From positions 1-22,324 of IMG/VR virus record IMGVR_UViG_3300010354_000745: a DNA stretch of 22,324 bases; one strand, 5' to 3'. Below are positions 19,801 to 22,324 of this stretch, one piece after another. The translations under genes were made by a program, and so were the position numbers. Under the pieces are notes generated by a model that worked only from the letters and a program-made list of their open reading frames with translations, was not told where the DNA came from and searched no databases. The stretch's first letter is position 1. Each line of letters starts with the position of its first letter. Source of the DNA: a virus.

Positions 19801-20955
19801 TTATCGTTGACCTGCTAAGTTTTGAGCACTAAATCCCATTCTGTCTACGAATTTTAGACCCTGTGACACAAATCCCTCTTGCGTTCTTGTTCCGTCTTGT
19901 AGATAACCTTGTACCGGGGCAGTCTCAGCCGCTTTATTTAATTGCTCTACAACTGCCATTTTTAAGTTATACAAAGCTACCCAAATAGTAAATGCACCTA
20001 TTAGACCTTCTTTGTTTGCTTCTATGTGTTGTGTCAGTTTATTACGCATACTGTCAGTCATTGGACGACTATTGAAATATTCCATAAATCCGTCAACTAG
20101 GTTTTCAAGATTTTTAGACACTATTCGTTTGTTAATGTATGTAGTGAATAAACTTTGAAATGCGCTTGCAGCTTGAGGTGCTGTAGTCATTAATTGATCT
20201 ACTGCTTTTCCATATTTGGCAATAGCAGATTTTGCATTTCTTACCAAATTACCATCAACTCTTAACTTTGGAGTCATTGGCATCTTAGCAGGAACGATAG
20301 CAACATTACTATTGTTTTTAAGTTTACCAATAGTTCCATTTAATGGTGTTGCTTCGTCAGTAGACATAGCTCCTGGTGGGATGAACTGATGAACTACAAT
20401 CGCAGCTTGTTTACCAGTTAACTCTTTTCCAATTTCACTGTCTGGGTCAACTGTATAAGATATTCCGTTTGGATTAGCTCTAAAATGATATAGACCATCA
20501 CGTTGTGGTTCTAGTGGTTGACTAAATAATAAGTCGCCCCAATAGTAACCTTTACTTCTATCAGCTTTTTCTAAACCAGGCCATATTTCAGAAATAAGTT
20601 GGTGCAACTGTGTACGCTCTACACCGCGATCCATGTCATACTTAATGAATTGTTCTGGGCTGAATACTACACGACCTGACCCGTCTTTTTTATTAAACAT
20701 ATGCTTGTCCATAATAGAAAACTTTCCATCAGGACCACGTCCAAATATCAATGCAGGATATCCATCCCATTTAATGGTTATGGCAGTAGGATTTTTAACC
20801 GTTGTTTCAATAGCATTTACTGCGTTACTAGCACCTTGACTTCCACCTAAGAATACTAAATCTTCAGGGTGGTCTAAGTGGCCTTTTGCTTCAGTAACAA
20901 TAGACAATGCATGAATTTTATCAGCGAGTAATGATAACGACTCGGCTAAATTCAT
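19801..20955 (-). CDS. KWDG nucleotidyltransferase/ligase-like protein (DUF6267-type)
   Basis: 384 residues from the ATG at 20955, chosen because it overlaps the upstream stop (ATGA) with GGGGA 5 bases before it; a TTG 12 bases earlier also opens the frame. TIKWDGYPALIFGRG (KWDG at 62-65) fits motif I of covalent nucleotidyltransferases (DNA/RNA ligases and capping enzymes), where the Lys is adenylated. YYWGDLLF (137-144) resembles motif III and AAIVVHQF (184-191) resembles motif IV. The helical C-terminal half is not a known ligase domain. It resembles the DUF6267 proteins I recall from cyanophages. Activity is unproven: it could be a polynucleotide ligase, a protein-modifying transferase or an inactive relative. 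Confidence 0.72.
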   Translation of the reverse strand: MNLAESLSLLADKIHALSIVTEAKGHLDHPEDLVFLGGSQGASNAVNAIETTVKNPTAITIKWDGYPALIFGRGPDGKFSIMDKHMFNKKDGSGRVVFSPEQFIKYDMDRGVERTQLHQLISEIWPGLEKADRSKGYYWGDLLFSQPLEPQRDGLYHFRANPNGISYTVDPDSEIGKELTGKQAAIVVHQFIPPGAMSTDEATPLNGTIGKLKNNSNVAIVPAKMPMTPKLRVDGNLVRNAKSAIAKYGKAVDQLMTTAPQAASAFQSLFTTYINKRIVSKNLENLVDGFMEYFNSRPMTDSMRNKLTQHIEANKEGLIGAFTIWVALYNLKMAVVEQLNKAAETAPVQGYLQDGTRTQEGFVSQGLKFVDRMGFSAQNLAGQR

Positions 20956-22324
20956 TTGATTCCCCAAACTTTATATTGTTTTGATTCGGCAACTGGTAAA
21001 GGAGATGCTTTTTTAGTTTTTGTGGGGACAGCCTGTTTTGTTCGTGTAGCTTTGGCCTGTTTTACTTTTGTTCCTTTACCTGCTGTATGTTTTACTACCC
21101 CCGAACCTACACCAGAAACTCCTGTAGTGGTTCCACCGGTGCTCGACGGTGTTGGTTGTTGTGCTAGTTGTCCTGCCATTTGCCCAAATGCTCCAGCGCC
21201 ACCTGTAGCTGTTGTTGCACCTGCAGCAGGTTTTGAAGGTTCAGCTCCAACTTCTTTTTCTAATGTTGCTAAAATTCTTTGTTTACCTTTTTTGTCAAGT
21301 TTATTAACTAAATCTTTTACTTGCATATATACAGTTTTAACTTTTTCAGGTGATGCCGGTGGTGTAGTCTCAGGTGATGCTGATGGCTCCATCGCATTAG
21401 ATTTTGCAGGTGCAGTCGCCGGTGTAGTCGTTGGTGTAGTTGTTGGTGCTGCTGGTTCTTCTTCGGGTTTGACTGTAGTTGATGCTGGTGTGGTTGATCC
21501 TGTAGACACGGCTGGTGATTGTGCAACTGTTTCGGGCTCTGCTGAAGCCTTATTGGCACTTCCACTATAAATATCAACTAGTGAAGGTCCTTTTGCTTTG
21601 TCTGTACCTACAGTTGTATCTGTTTTTTCTTTATCTTGTGTAGTATCTGCTGGACTTCCTCCAGTAGAATATAGAGAATATGCAGCGGATGCTAGTTTCT
21701 GCAAGGCATTTCCTCCTCCGCCCAATTTCCAACTTTTCTGAACTTGGTCTGTCATAGGCTTAAGAGCAGATATATCCATTCCACCCATATATTGTTTTAG
21801 ATAATCTTGTAGGTAAGAACTAATAGTAAAAGCATACTTACTTTTAGCCTCATCTAACGATATGATAGATTCTAATACATAGTTTAATTGAGAGAATTTG
21901 CTTTCACGTTGTATTTTTTTAAATATAGGTGCACCCGACTTATCAACACCGGTCATTCTTTCGCCACTTCCTCCCACATAATTTTTAAATCCGCTTTTTG
22001 CTGATGTTGCCCCTGATCCTGCCTTCAGTCTGCCTTTTAAAGCTGCTGCTTGTTGAGGTGTCATTTTTGCTTGTGCAGCCGATGTTGCTGCAGGCGCAGT
22101 AGCAGATTTTGGCTTCATTTGAGATTGTGCGTTTGCACTAGCAACTTTTAATTTTTCTTGTCTAATTTGTGCCGGAGTTTTAGCTCCCGGTGCTGCTGCT
22201 GGTGCTGCTGCCGGTGCTGCTGCTGGTGCTGCTGCTGGTGCTGCTGCCGGTGCTGCTGCCGGTGCTGCTGCTTTTCCCCCTGCTGGTGCTGCTGCTGGTG
22301 CTGCTGCTGGTGCTGCTGCTTTTC
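20952..22324 (-). CDS. Low-complexity Ala/Pro/Thr/Lys-rich protein, partial (5' end beyond window)
   Basis: The frame is open from the right edge to TGA at 20952 (456 residues visible). An internal ATG at 22118 should not be taken as the start, because coding continues upstream through AAAP repeats. In order: AAAP tetrapeptides with Lys spacers (first ~45 visible residues); a helical basic stretch (QIRQEKLKVASANAQ); a folded-looking helical block (KFSQLNYVLESIISLDEAK...YLQDYLKQYMGGMD); a Thr/Pro/Glu-rich linker; a short helical block (VKDLVNKLDKKGKQRILATLEK); Gly/Thr-rich sequence; and a basic tail with KGTKVKQAKATRTKQ. The alternating basic and disordered parts recall DNA-condensing or internal head proteins. 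That is inference; I do not recognise the family. It is coupled by ATGA to the KWDG gene. Confidence 0.75.
   Translation of the reverse strand, partial: KAAAPAAAPAAAPAGGKAAAPAAAPAAAPAAAPAAAPAAAPAAAPGAKTPAQIRQEKLKVASANAQSQMKPKSATAPAATSAAQAKMTPQQAAALKGRLKAGSGATSAKSGFKNYVGGSGERMTGVDKSGAPIFKKIQRESKFSQLNYVLESIISLDEAKSKYAFTISSYLQDYLKQYMGGMDISALKPMTDQVQKSWKLGGGGNALQKLASAAYSLYSTGGSPADTTQDKEKTDTTVGTDKAKGPSLVDIYSGSANKASAEPETVAQSPAVSTGSTTPASTTVKPEEEPAAPTTTPTTTPATAPAKSNAMEPSASPETTPPASPEKVKTVYMQVKDLVNKLDKKGKQRILATLEKEVGAEPSKPAAGATTATGGAGAFGQMAGQLAQQPTPSSTGGTTTGVSGVGSGVVKHTAGKGTKVKQAKATRTKQAVPTKTKKASPLPVAESKQYKVWGIK
22189..22320 (-). repeat. 12-bp tandem repeat encoding AAAP tetrapeptides
   Basis: Eleven consecutive 12-base positions. 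Seven units of GGTGCTGCTGCY (plus strand) are followed by one variant at 22273-22284 (encoding AGGK in the protein) and three more units, then a Lys codon at the edge. In the protein this gives AAAP blocks separated by Lys, reminiscent of histone H1-like tails. Nearly all alanines use GCA. Confidence 0.9.

Noticed and set aside
20955-20967. TTG start 12 bases upstream for the KWDG protein (also TTG starts at 6963 and 16989)
   Set aside because: In each case an ATG with a ribosome site, or an overlap junction with the upstream stop, lies downstream and fits better.
20956-21570. 204-residue open frame on the plus strand
   Set aside because: It lies antisense to the low-complexity gene. Its Val/Ala/Pro/Cys-rich composition mirrors the repeats on the other strand, and it has no ribosome site.
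22118-22118. ATG as the start of the low-complexity protein
   Set aside because: The same frame continues upstream without a stop through in-frame AAAP repeats to the window edge, and there is no ribosome site at this ATG.
22189-22320. CRISPR array or non-coding satellite
   Set aside because: There are no spacers. The 12-bp unit keeps frame with the protein and encodes AAAP.

Overview
The window looks like part of the genome of a marine T4-like myovirus. The DNA is AT-rich with almost no intergenic space. Homologues of T4 gp18 (tail sheath), gp13 and gp14 (neck), gp15 (sheath terminator) and gp1 (dNMP kinase) can be read directly. They sit among genes typical of ocean T4-like phages (cyanophage and pelagiphage types): MazG, Nudix, an A-type Fe-S carrier, an SGNH hydrolase, fibre proteins and a KxDG nucleotidyltransferase-like protein. 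The host cannot be fixed from this window; SAR11 or a low-GC picocyanobacterium would fit. I saw no tRNA, rRNA, CRISPR, integrase or insertion sequence, and no gene-free stretch over 300 bases.

Layout. 1-3397 (-): a giant tail sheath gene cut by the left edge. 3519-3860 (+): small zinc-finger/HNH-like gene, convergent with dNMP kinase (-). 4535-6945 (-): gp13, MazG and a conserved-looking unknown, the last two behind a consensus sigma70 promoter. 7051-10585 (+): gp14-like protein, gp15 and Nudix, closed by a bidirectional terminator. 10599-12025 (-): holin-like coiled-coil membrane protein and a virion-type beta-rich protein. 12152-13126 (+): glycosyltransferase-like gene. 13115-18325 (-): a tightly packed run of unknown 248-aa protein, unknown 109-aa protein, IscA-like carrier, SGNH hydrolase, PD-(D/E)XK exonuclease, long tail fibre and an 83-aa protein. 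18356-19283 (-): two unknown proteins. 19346-19711 (-): small virion-type protein with its own promoter, leader hairpin and terminator. 19801-22324 (-): KWDG nucleotidyltransferase-like protein and a low-complexity Ala/Pro/Thr/Lys-rich protein cut by the right edge.

Expression logic. Many units start with a T4-type late box (TATAAATA or a one-base variant). Two units (385-aa unknown plus MazG, and Nudix) instead have host-like sigma70 promoters, suggesting early expression. Three themes stand out. First, late promoters are nested inside inverted repeats in front of gp13 and the tail fibre, so read-through RNA would fold over the translation start but late RNA would not. Second, late boxes lie 4-5 bases before the ATG of three genes, predicting leaderless mRNAs. 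Third, short hairpins sit at the predicted 5' ends of mRNAs for two putative abundant virion proteins. The neck, sheath-terminator and sheath proteins are all much larger than in T4 because of extra beta-rich, binding-type modules.
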